Source of the DNA: Erythrophleum ivorense
Taxonomy: Eukaryota > Streptophyta > Magnoliopsida > Fabales > Fabaceae
Assembly (NCBI GenBank): GCA_026724425.1
Contig: JAIUCV010000011.1
Span: forward strand, 11,553,501 to 11,617,500
Direction: 5' to 3'
Length of the DNA stretch: 64,000 bases
Shown here piece after piece: positions 23,001 to 33,662 of the stretch. The first letter of the stretch is position 1; each line of letters begins with the position of its first letter. Both the position numbers and the translations under genes were made by a program. The notes beneath the pieces are model-generated. The model did no database searches and was not told where the DNA came from. It worked only from the letters and a program-made list of their open reading frames with translations.

Positions 23001-23908
23001 GAAGGAATTGATCCAGAGAGGTTGTTTTTCCAAAGAGTAAGACTATTTAAATTTGCCAAATTCCCTATGAAGGGTGGGATTGGCCCTGAGAGGTTGTTTA
23101 TATGCAATCCTAGTTCAGAGAGCTTTGTCAAGTTTCCAATACTAGAAGGAATTGATCCAAAAAACTTGTTTTCAAAAAGGTGGAGAATGCTTAAATTGGC
23201 CAAGTCCCCTATGGAGGATGGGATTGGCCCTGAAAGGCTGTTTGAACTCAAATCTAGTCCGAAGAGCTTTGTCAAGTTTCCAATACTAGAAGGAATTGAT
23301 CCAGAGAGGTTGTTTTTCCAAAGAGTAAGACTATTTAAATTTGCCAAATTCCCTATGGAGGGTGGGATTGGCCCTGAGAGGTTGTTTATATACAATTCTA
23401 GTTCAGAGAGCTTTGTCAAGTTTCCAATACTAGAAGGAATTGATCTAAAAAACTTGTTTTGAAAAAGATAAAGGATGCTTAAATTGGCCAAGTTCCCTAT
23501 AGAGGGTGGGATTGGCCCATAAAATGAGTTCTGTTGTAAATGTATGAATTGGAGATTAGGGAAAGATGAGAAATTAAGGCTAAGAAATGTACCTCTTAAT
23601 CCAAGACCTGGAAGAGATATTTTGGAAATAGAGTTGGATTCATCACATGTAATTCCTAACCAATTGCAAGGACTAGTATTATTCCACGAAAATAAGCAAG
23701 CTTGGCTTTGGTTGTCAAGGCTGGCTTTCCACTTCATTAGTGCATTTGCTTCATTGCTTTGTGAAGTCATGAAAGAAGAAACACAAGATGAAGAGAATGT
23801 TAAGTAGCCCATTAATAAAACCCACCAAAGTGCTACTATCTTAATAAATTGAGCTTTTCCAAATACGAACCCCATGGCTAAAAAGGAAATTTTGAATAAA
23901 ATGATCAT
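20059..23908 (-). pseudogene. MIK2-like LRR receptor kinase, two exons, broken by stops in the kinase domain
   Basis: Exon 1 runs 23908-20584, intron 20583-20430 (GT...AG, 154 nt), exon 2 20429-20059; the frame is continuous (1231 codons plus stop). The first 1083 residues are open: signal peptide (about 12-45), LRR N-cap (about 52-92, CNWLGITC), about 30 LRRs (about 118-840), transmembrane segment (about 872-895) and kinase from about 937. Visible kinase motifs are GVGRYGSV (943-950), VAVKK (Lys964) and HRD (Asp1064). At DFG the frame reads D-F-TGA (stop at 20657-20659), then continues TAKFLYPNSSNWTSFAGTFG and, in exon 2, the APE-equivalent Glu and KCDVYSFGVLSLEII. A second in-frame TAA lies at 20281-20283, before LKDVLDERL. 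A product would be a membrane receptor lacking the activation loop and C-lobe. LRR12 lacks one residue (a 3-nt deletion near 22796). In the family such proteins perceive peptide or cell-wall signals at the plasma membrane. Confidence 0.93.
22334..23482 (-). repeat. Four tandem copies of a 288-bp, 4-LRR module inside the receptor gene
   Basis: Residues 143-525 are four successive 96-residue blocks, each made of four 24-residue LRRs in the same order: an 'LSILxLFxNKxF' repeat, an 'LSxLxLxxNNLS' repeat, an 'LNxLTLxxNNLSGSIPS' repeat and an 'LFxLxLSxNxLSGPIP' repeat. Nucleotide limits are 23195-23482, 22907-23194, 22622-22906 (one codon short) and 22334-22621. Blocks 2 and 3 are the most alike; block 4 is the most diverged. 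This points to repeated unequal exchange in steps of four LRRs. Confidence 0.9.
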
Positions 23909-23931
23909 GGTTTAAGTGCAAAGGATGTTAG

Positions 23932-23943
23932 ATATATATATAG
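23932..23943 (-). promoter_or_regulatory. TATA tract upstream of the receptor kinase
   Basis: An alternating TA tract lies 24-35 nt upstream of the first ATG (23908). A start site 25-30 nt from it would fall at about 23905, close to or past that ATG. The second in-frame ATG (23875, codon 12) has the context GCCATGG and gives a more typical signal peptide, so I favour translation from 23875. Confidence 0.45.
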
Positions 23944-24044
23944 TAGTGCATGAGGTGACAATAATTTATTGGCATGAATATCCTAATTCCTAATAAGATA
24001 ATACATTAAATACATTAAATATGGATGGATGGTGTTATGTGATT

Positions 24045-24570
24045 GTTACTAAAGAATGTAAGCTAAAGAAAGTATCAAGAACCTATGACTTTGCATGTAA
24101 TCTAGTTAGGTGCAAACTTTTCTTTGGACTTGCAACTTGGGTAACTTGAGAAGTACCAATCAAGAAACAAGCTTCATGCTCCTTTTCTTGGAAGACAAAA
24201 TAAAAAGACTTTTAAAAGATGGACAATCAACCCACATGTGGGAGTGGAAAGGCCCCTTTAATTAATAAAAGGAACTAAGTACCTATAGGAGGCATATAAT
24301 GCTATAATTTAGCTAGTATCAATGCCCAAATTTGAATTTAGTCATTATCATTACAACTTTGAAATTTAGATTGATTGTGTTGTGTGACTCAATCTAAAGC
24401 AGGCAACCACTAGAAATTATTAGGAACATATGTGACCTTACATGTAGTCTAATTTAGGAATTTTCTTTGAACTCATAACTTATGGGGACTTACACATCTA
24501 CCAATTAAGCAATAAGCTTCTTAGTCTTTACAAAACCAAGGCTTTTCAAAGATAGACAAATTAGCTCTTG
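24045..24570 (+). repeat. Two diverged copies of the 2-kb array's head segment next to the receptor gene
   Basis: About 24045-24350 and about 24375-24570 both resemble the start of each unit of the 25975-32160 array. They share ACTTGCAACTTGGG, CAATCAAGAAACAAGCTTC, CTTTTAAAAGATGG and a downstream GGAGGCATATAATG-like block. The first copy begins about 140 bp upstream of the receptor start codon, so the array's repeat unit and this gene's upstream region share ancestry. Confidence 0.7.
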
Positions 24571-24574
24571 CATA

Positions 24575-24680
24575 CACTACAACAAAAAATAAATTTATAT
24601 AGAGATTTCAGTGAGGTGCACTATCCCTTGCTAATCTTTTAACAAGTAGCAAGGGATTAATGTGGGACAGTAAATCTCTC
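24575..24680 (+). mobile_element. CACTA-type terminus with nested hairpin
   Basis: CACTACAACAAAAAAT at 24575 is the typical outer end of plant CACTA transposons. Directly inside lies a nested hairpin: AGAGATTT (24601-24608) pairs with AAATCTCT (24672-24679), and ATCCCTTGCTA (24623-24633) pairs perfectly with TAGCAAGGGAT (24647-24657). No matching GTAGTG end was found in the following kilobase, so either the element is truncated or its other end has decayed. Confidence 0.55.
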
Positions 24681-25357
24681 TTTGAAGGTTTCAATATAAG
24701 ACATTGCTCATAGATCAACTAATTCATCAACACTAAGTTGAATCATTAAAGAGATATCATATTAAAGGACAATAGGGTCTACGTAACTAAAGAAATCTTA
24801 AAGGTGATTTCTTCACTTGAGAGACGAATCTTTAAAGTTATTTATTAATAATTCAACATCAAAATACAAGCTATAACCTAGGAAGTTACATGATAAGAAG
24901 AAACCTCAGACATATCTTCAATACTCAATTAAAGTTATCCATTCATATGACATGTGAATGAAAGATTCATAGACTTGAATTTTGGGCACAACTAAACTAG
25001 CAAGAGGAAAATATTAAGATAAATTGCTTGTTATTTGTAAGTTAACAACTTTCATCTAATTGAATTTAATTTAGTTTGTATTATGTTGAAAACAAAACCA
25101 TCAAACATAACTAAACATATTTTTCAAGAAAAAGACAAAATGCCAAGTTCTATTTAGTAGAATCTATACATTATAATAAAGAAAAAAAATTAGATACACA
25201 TAAATTAGACAAATAGATTCACAATTAGAGAAATAAAAAATTTTGCAGCATAGAAGTAGAAGTAGTTTACAAAAGCTAGATGACAAGAATAAAGATTGGG
25301 ATACATTTTTGAATCTTAAGAAATTAGTATAAACAAAATCAAAACATAAAAAAATTG
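24681..25357. other. AT-rich DNA, nothing recognised
   Basis: No reading frame or repeat border could be supported. It may be interior of the CACTA-type element that starts at 24575. Confidence 0.4.
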
Positions 25358-25618
25358 TACAAAAATGAGTTTCATGAATATTAGTCAACATTAATTCACT
25401 AACAACATCAAATTTTTAGAATTAAAAATCTAACCATCCATGCCAAATTCTTTTAAGATTTCAATCCAATCTCTCAACCCCACTCATCAACTTTAAAGGA
25501 AATTTGTTGAAGTAAAAGAGACAAGGTAGTGTATGCCTAACCCAATATTAGAAACTTATTAAGATACGTGAAATGACTTAGGTTATAATGTTTACATATT
25601 GTCACTCTATAATTTACA
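25358..25618 (+). repeat. Dispersed repeat, copy 2 (partner at 1549)
   Basis: Same-orientation relative of 1549-1860. It lacks the A/G-rich tract found there and has a short tandem echo at its right end (CACTCTATAATTTACATA repeated at about 25604-25640). Confidence 0.6.
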
Positions 25619-26843
25619 TATTACCACTCTATAATTACCAAAAGGAGATACTACAAAAATACTATAGAAGATTAACATTTCCTCTCTCACCTTTAAACAT
25701 ATTATTTGTACTACAAACAAATCATAAAAGATGTTTGCGTTTATGCAAAATTGTTTTACCAACATATAATTCATGCATAAATTTGACATTTAATATTTAT
25801 TTCATTTTATCCATATGTATATATTTATCTTTGAAGGACCAATTTAAGGATCCTCCCTTGAGAGAATAGTTTGAAACAAAAGAAATTCAACCATCTATAT
25901 CCCTACATATAATGGGTTGAGAGTGCATATTCTATCATATAACTAATATGTTTAGCTTTGTAATGCAATCAATCTTAGCCAAAAGGCTGAGAACATGTGA
26001 CTTTATGTGTAATCTAGCTAATTGAGGGCTTTTTTTCAAACTTGCAACTTGGGGCAACTTGAAAAGAACCAATCAAAAAACAAGCTTCGTGATCTTATTC
26101 TCAAAAGGCAAAAGAGTAAGACTTTAAAAAGATGGAAAAATCAACCCATATAGGGAGTGAAGGGGCCATTTTAATTAATGATGGATACATTTGGAGAATA
26201 TTAATAGAGAGACTTCATTGGAAGGGAACCAATTATTTATATATGGGAGGTGCATAATGTTAATTTAGTCAATATTAGCATTGCAATATGAACTTCAATG
26301 CTAGCTAATATTGTCGGATGGTTTACTTTAGGATGTCAAGCACTTTTTGTTGGATTTCAGAATGAAGTGCAAATTTGCTTCTTTGGATAATTAATATTAA
26401 CAAATAAATTTCATTATATTCAAGAACTTGCTGCATCATCCAATTGTACAAAATACTATCTTATTATTAACAATCAAGTCATTTCTTTTTCCTTTTCTTT
26501 TGAAGTTATTTTTGCCTTGATATCAAAGTTTATTTTTTAAAATGCAATATTAGTAATTTTTAGGATGTATGTTGGATAATGTGTATCAATTTCATGAGAA
26601 AAGAAGTATACAAGAATTGTATTGCTACACTTTAAGTTCTTGTATTTTTACATTTTGTTAATTTGTTTGAATAATTAATTTTAACATATTAATTTTATTA
26701 TGAAATTTATACCCATATTGATTGAAAAATTGCAAAATTTATACCCTATATCACAATTGTACAAAAAAGTAGCCTATCATAGAAAATCAAGTATTTTTTT
26801 CAAACTTATTTTTCCTTGTTCATACTAATTTATTTTTAACTTT

Positions 26844-27326
26844 GATTAAATTATTCTTTTAAACTCGATTGTTTCACTCAAATTTTAATTTGGTCTTAAT
26901 AGTTTAAAATTTTGTAACTAAATCTTGATAATTTTGAAAATTTTAATTTAATCCCTATCATTATACTTCTATCAACATACCATTAAATTTTGTTAACATG
27001 GCCAATCATGTGCCATCTTGGTACTTTGAATATATATGATTGTGATTTATGCCTATAAAAAAGATACAAGTAGATAATAAAGTAAAATTAATTCATACAT
27101 ATAGCATGTGAAGCAACTTGTGTTATTTATATGACTTGGCCTCAATCATGCATATCTAAAGTGCCAAGATAGCATATGATTCTCTACATCAATAAAATTT
27201 AATGAGACCTTGATAAAAGTTTAATAATATTGACTAAATTAAAAACATTTTAAATTATTAGGACCTTAATCTATAGAAAATTAAAAAATTGAGTAAAACT
27301 GAAGAGATCAAAAGAATAATTTAACC
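26844..27326. mobile_element. Long-TIR MITE (MULE-type), copy 1
   Basis: About 480 bp with arms of roughly 200 bp that pair with each other: outer ends GATTAAATTATTCTTTT and AAAAGAATAATTTAACC. Flanks are TTTAACTTT (26835-26843) and TCTAACTTT (27327-27335), a 9-bp TSD with one change. Long TIRs plus a 9-bp TSD are typical of Mutator-like elements. Confidence 0.8.
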
Positions 27327-28861
27327 TCTAACTTTTAGGTTACATTGGATAATTTATATTAAAGTTTCATAAACAATAAGTATAAAGGAATTATCTTTCA
27401 ATAATTTAAGTTCTTTTGTACTTTTAGAACTTTTCGTTTGAATAATTTCATGTCAACTTATGAATTTTATTATAGAACTAGGGTGCAGCCTATGTGATAC
27501 ATGGGACATTGGTTTTTTTTTTATTAACATTATATTAACATGATATATAAATGATATTCATTAAATATTAATATATACATCTGCTAAAAAAAATTCTTGA
27601 GGCAAAAATAAAATAAGAAATTGAAATTTAATATGCTACGACTTTGAAGAATGAAGGATGTCCCCTCACAATTAACACGGTTTAGTATTTAAGTCCTTAA
27701 TTTGTCTGTTTTTTATTAACTCTATTAACCAAGATGACATTTGAAATTTTGTTATTTTTTATCTTTAGATGAATGGAATTGTGTTTTATAGCAAATATTG
27801 GAGTTTGATGTGATAATTTCATTATTACTAAAAAGTAGACAAAAATATTTAAATCATAAAATCTAATAATTGAGAGGAGTATTTAAAATTTTCCAAAAGC
27901 ACCATTGTATACTCATGTCTAATAATGTAAGAAGAGGGCCAAATTCAATACACTAATTACTCTCCCTATAGAACAAAGGCACAAAGAGAAATGATGATGG
28001 TGTTGTGTGACTTTGCTTAAAGAATGCAACCAGAAGCAATGATCAAAGATATGTGGCTCTCCATGCTACTTAGCTAATTGAAGACTTTTCTTAGAACTTG
28101 CAACTTTGGGCAACTTGAAAATGAAGTATCAATTAAGAAACAAGCTTCGTGATCATTTTCCCAAAAGACAAAATAGGAAGACTTTTAAAAGATAAAAAAA
28201 TCAACCCATGTGTCAGAGTGGAGGGGCCATTTTAATTAATGATGGATACATTTGGATAATACCACTAGAGAAGCTTCATTGGAAGGAGGTGCATGATGTT
28301 AATTTAGTCAGTATTAGCATCAAAATATGAACTTCAATGCTAGCTAATATTGTTGAATGGTTTACTATATAAAGTTAAGAACTTTTTATTGGATTTCAAA
28401 ATGAAGTGCAAATTTGCTTCTTTAGATAATTAATAATTAATATTAACAAAGAAATTTCACTATATTCAAACACTTCCTTTGTCTATCCAATTACACAAAA
28501 TGATATCTTATTATTGATGGCCAAGCAATTTCTTTTTCTTTTGAAGTTAATTTTGCCCTTGATATCAAAGATTTTTTTTTAAAATTCAATATTAGTATCT
28601 TTTAGGATGCATCAAAATTTTATGAAAATATAAGTATAAAAGAATTTATTTGTTGTACTTTAAGTTCTTGTATTTTTACATTTTGTTAATTTTTTAACAT
28701 TTGAATTTTATTAAGAAATTTTATACCTGTAGTGATTGAAAATTACAAGATTTACACTGTGTATCACAATTGGACAAAAAAGTAGTCTATCATTGAAAAT
28801 CAAGCATTTTTTTTCTTTCAAACTGATTTTTCCTTGTTCATGTAGATTTATTTTTAACTTT

Positions 28862-29355
28862 GGTTAAATTATTCTTTTAGTCCTTGTAGTTTTGCTCAAA
28901 TTTTAATTTGGTCCCAATAGTTTAAAATTTTGAAATTAAATTCTTATAGTTTTAAAAACTTTTAATTTAGTCCCTATCATTATACTTCTATTAACTTGCT
29001 ATTAAATTTTGCTAACATGATTAATCATGTGTTATTTTGGCACTATGAATATATATGATTTATGCTAGTATAAAAGGCAAAAGTAGATAATGAAGTAAAA
29101 TTTACTCATATATATAACATGTGAAGCAACTTGTGTTATTTGAGTGATTTGGCTTTAATCATACATATTTAAAGTGCCAAGATAATATATGATTGGTTAC
29201 ATCAACAAAATTTAATAATATATTGATAAAAGTCTAATAGTAGTAACTAAATTAAAATTATTTTAAATTATTAAGACCTAGTTAAAAATTTTGAATATAC
29301 AAGAAACAAATTAAAAATTAAGTAAAACTAAAGAAACCAAACAAATGATTTAGCC
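28862..29355. mobile_element. Long-TIR MITE (MULE-type), copy 2
   Basis: Same element in the same place of the second array unit. The 9-bp flanks are identical, TTTAACTTT at 28853-28861 and 29356-29364. Presence at one site in successive units means insertion preceded the tandem duplication. Confidence 0.82.
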
Positions 29356-30869
29356 TTTAACTTTTAGGTTGCATTGGATAATTTATATTAAAATTTCATG
29401 AACAAGAAGTATAAATGTGTTGTATTTCTAAAATTTAAGTTCTTGTGCACTTTTAGAACATTTCATTTAAATAATTTCATGTCAACTTATGAATTCTATT
29501 TTGATATTAGGATGTAACCCGTGTGATACATGGGACATTGTTTTTTTTATTAACATTATATTAACATGATATATAAATGATATTGACCAAATATTAATAT
29601 ATACATCTGTAAAAGAAATTCTTGAGGCAAAAATAAAAATAAAAATAAAGTTTAATATGCTACAACTTTGAAAAATGAAAGATGTCCCCTTGCAATTAAC
29701 ACGGTTTAGTACTTAAGTCTTTAATTTGTCCGTTTTTTATCAACCCTATCAACCAAGATGACATTTCAAATTTTGCTATTTGTTATTTTTAGATAAATGG
29801 AATTATGTTTTATAACAAATATTGAAGTTTGATGTGATAATTTCATAGTTACTAAAAAGTAGATAGAAATATTTGAATCATAAAAACACTATTGTATACT
29901 CATGTCTAATAACGTACGAAGAGGGCTAGACTCAATACACTAATTACTCTCCCTAGAGAACAAAGGTACAAAGAGAAATGATGATGGTGTTGTGTGACTT
30001 TGACTGAAGAATTTAGCCAGAAGCCAGGATCAAGAGTGTGTGGTTCTCTATGCAATCTAGCTAATTGAAAACTTTTCTTGGATCTTGCAACTTAAACAAC
30101 TTGAAAGTTAAGTATCAATCAAGAAACAAGCTTCATGATCATTTTCCTAAAAGACAAAATAGGAAGACTTTTAAAAGATGGAAAAATCAATCCATGTTTG
30201 GAGTGGAGGGGCCATTTTAATTAATGATGGATACATTTGGAGAATATTACCAAAGAGACTTTATTGGAAGGGAAACAATTATTTATATATGGGAGGTGCA
30301 TAATGTTAATTTAGTTTGTGTCAACATTGAAATCTGAACTCCAATGCTAGCTAATATTGATGGATGGTTTACTTTAGAATGGCATGCACTTTTTGTTGGT
30401 TTTCAAAATGAAGTGCAAATTTACTTCTTTAGATAATTAGTAATTAATACTAACAAAGGAATTTCACTATATTTAAGCACTTTCTTTGTATATCCAATTA
30501 CATAAAATATTATCCTATTATTGACAACCAAGCAATTTCTTTCTCTTTTCTTTTAAAGTTATTTTTGCCTTGATATTAAAGATTTTTTTTTAAAATTCAA
30601 TATTATATCTTTTAAGATGTATCAAAATTTTATGAAAATAGCAATATAAAAGAATTGTATTGCTGCACTTTAAGTTCTTGTATTTTTACATTTTGTTAAT
30701 TTTTTAACTTATAAATTTTATTATGAAATTTTATACTTGTAGTGATTGAAAATTACAAATTTTATATTGTGTATCACAATTGGACAAAAAAGTATTCTAT
30801 CATTGAAAATCAAGCATTTACTTTTTCAAATTGATTTTTCCTTGTTCATATAGATTTATTTTTAACTTT

Positions 30870-31347
30870 GGCTAAATTATTTTTTTAGTCCTTGTAGTTT
30901 CCCTAAAATTTTAATTTGGTCCCAATGGTTTAAAATGTAGTAATTAAATCCTTATAGTTTTAAAATCTTTTAATTTAGTCCCTATCCCTATATTTCTATC
31001 AACGTGCCATTAAATTTTGTTAACTTAACTAATCATGTGCTATTTTGGCATTTTGAATATATATGATTTATGCTAATATAAAAGGTAAAGGTAGATAATG
31101 AAGTGAAATGTACTTATATATGTAACATGTGAAGCAACTTGTGTTATTTGGCTTCAATCATATACATTCAAAGTGTTAAGATAATATGTGCTTGGTTACA
31201 TAAAATTTAACACTATATTGATGAAACTTCAATAGTAGTAACTAAATTAAAAATATTTTAAATTATTAGGACATTAAAATTTTTTAATATATAAGAACCA
31301 AATTACAAATTAATTAAAATTAAAAAAACTAAAAGAATAATTTCACC
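30870..31347. mobile_element. Long-TIR MITE (MULE-type), copy 3
   Basis: Third copy at the same unit position, with TTTAACTTT at 30861-30869 and 31348-31356. The ends read GGCTAAATTA and AATTTCACC, so the terminal repeats are decaying. Confidence 0.8.
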
Positions 31348-32164
31348 TTTAACTTTAGGTCACATTGGATAATTTATATTAAAATTTCATGAACTAGAAG
31401 CAATGATCATGAATGTGTGGCTCTCCATGCAATCTAGCTATGTGAAAGCTTTTCTTGGAACTTGCAACTTTGGGCAACTTGAAAATTAAGTATCAATCAA
31501 GAAACAAGCTTCGTGATCATTTTCCTAAAAGACAAAATATGAAGACTTTTAAAAGATGGAAAAATCAACCCATGTGTCAGAGTGGAGGGGCCATTTTAAT
31601 TAATGATGGATATATTTGGAGAATATTACAAGAGGGACTTCATTGGAAAGGAACCAATTATTTATATATGAGAGGTGCATATGCTACATAATGGCACTTT
31701 TGTCAGTATTAGCACCTAAGTTTGAATTTTATTGCTAGAATCTTAGGAAGATTGTTTTACAATGTCAAGCTCTTTTTGTTGCATTTCAAAATGAAGGGAA
31801 AATTTGCTCGTAAGGATAATTAACATTGACAAAGGAATTTCACAAAATTCAAGCACTTTTTGCAACCTTTTATATTCCAATTGCACATTGGTAGTCTACT
31901 ATTATTCATCAAGCAATTTCCTTTTCATTTTGAAGTTATTTTTGCCTTGATCATGGAAATTTTTGTTTAAAAAGAATTCAATATTAATAACTTTTAGGAC
32001 ATACTTACGTATTTCAAAATTTAAGAAAAAGGAATTATAAAAGAATTGTATTGGTGTATTTTAAGTTCTTGTATTTCTACAATTTGTTATTTTGTTTGAA
32101 TAATTAATTTTAACTTATGAATTTTATTATAAAATTTCATACCTAAATTGATTGAAAGTTAAAA

Positions 32165-32989
32165 AAATTTTTTAAAGGTTTTTTTAATATTTTATGTTCA
32201 TATAACTTTAAAATAAATCTAATACTCAAAACTCTCAACCTCTTAAATGTTCAAATTGTCCATAAACTTTCCCTTATTCTAGACTTTATATGCTATGAAT
32301 TTATGGCTGTTGCTCTTATAATATTTTTCAATTGTCTACCTCATTCTGATTTTGCAAGAGTATAATATTACTTGTATTAAAAGATATGTCATGGCAATTT
32401 ACATTGATGAAAAATCTAAATGACAATCATTTTTGGACATAAATATATCATCTAACAATGAATCAAGAGGGTTAAACTCACTAATTTTGGTAGTGTTATA
32501 AAAAGTTTGAGCTCCTCCCTTATTGGATTTTTTAACAATCTATCCAAAGTAATTTTTTTAGTTAACATACACATAGATCTCAAAATGATTTAACCATGGA
32601 GAACTTGAACTTATAGGTGGTCAAACTCTTCATTGCAAAATCTTACTAACCATTATATCTATATAACAAAGTCCCAAAGGGAAATCATATTATGGAATTT
32701 GGTGGATAATGTTATGTGCATATGATTGAAGAATGCAACTGTCATATCTAGCTTCAGTTTAACTTATTTATTTCATTTATATCTATTAGCAACCACTTAT
32801 GCAACCGTTGCAATATTTTTAGTAGTAAATTTTGGTTCGTTTACAAACCAATTAGAGTTAAAGGGTCAAAATTTGAATTCTCCTTCTTTTTCACTTATAA
32901 TTACCATAGAAAAGTTTGCTTTGGTCCATAAAACCAAGACTTGAATCCCATTTGTATGTGCCCTTTTTGACATAATAAGACTTGAAACT
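32165..32989. other. AT-rich DNA after the tandem array, no gene seen
   Basis: The similarity to the array units ends at about 32160. A 72-codon frame at 32726-32944 has no recognisable features. Confidence 0.45.
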
Positions 32990-33662
32990 TAAAAAATTTA
33001 TAACTTGGGCTACGTAACTCGGGTTATGCAAACTCAGTGGCTACAGAAAGGTTATGATGTGAACTCTATGCTGTGAAAATTTTAAGTGAAAATGAATTCA
33101 TTTGGCCTATCAAAAGCCACTAAAATAAAACCTATGTTAGGATGAATAGTACCAACTATTTTTGCATAATTTTTTTAATTTTAAAAATTCATAAAATATT
33201 CCATATAGTTTCAAAAATTTTCATTCTTAGCTTGTTAAGAAGTTCTATAAACTCTCTAATTGTAGGCCAAATTTTAACACCCAAACTAGGTCATTTAGGC
33301 TGTTGAAGGTAGAGGTGTTACTTATAGCTCATTTGGACTAAAATTTTGTTCTAAAATAGTCTAATTGGCCTCCAAATTGTACTTTCTTACTTTGAACAAA
33401 TTTTAATCATCCTAAACATCCACTATATGAGATTCAACTTATAATATAAAGTTTATATCAAAATATGACCTCTTAACACCTAATCATGTGTAATACCATA
33501 TCATGATAGCATTTAATTGGTAGCATAAATAGCCAAAAGTTAATTAATTCATTAATAATTAAATGAGTCATTTGGGCTTACCAAACTCATCTTCTATCCT
33601 TAATACACTTATCTATATAGAAACATCACAATTTGAAGCATGCATTTTGGGTTTGGACCATA
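32990..33662 (-). mobile_element. Diverged family A LTR fragment
   Basis: Sequence such as CTCAGTGGCTACAGAAAGGTT and the TTCATAAAATATTCC block match positions in the middle of minus-oriented family A LTRs (compare about 8850-9180). Ends are not preserved. It is older than nest 2, which is inserted right next to it. Confidence 0.55.

Larger units (their letters stand above)
25975..32160 (+). repeat. Tandem array of about 3.5 units of a 2-kb non-coding repeat
   Basis: Units begin at about 25975, 27986, 29966 and 31386. Each opens with a head segment (CTTGCAACTT, GAAACAAGCTTC, GGGGCCATTTTAATTAATGA, GGTGCATAATG-like). It continues through TGAAGTGCAAATTTGCTTC and CAATTGGACAAAAAAGTA, and in units 1-3 through a palindromic MITE. 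Units 1 and 2 end with a block containing GTGATACATGGGACATTG and TTAACACGGTTTAGTA that is missing from unit 3, which is therefore only about 1.4 kb. The last unit stops before the MITE. No coding potential was recognised. Confidence 0.85.

Noticed and set aside
22614..23462. 282-codon plus-strand open frame with an internal repeat pattern
   Set aside because: It is the exact antisense of the receptor's LRR modules. Its periodicity mirrors the 24-residue LRRs and it has no domain of its own.
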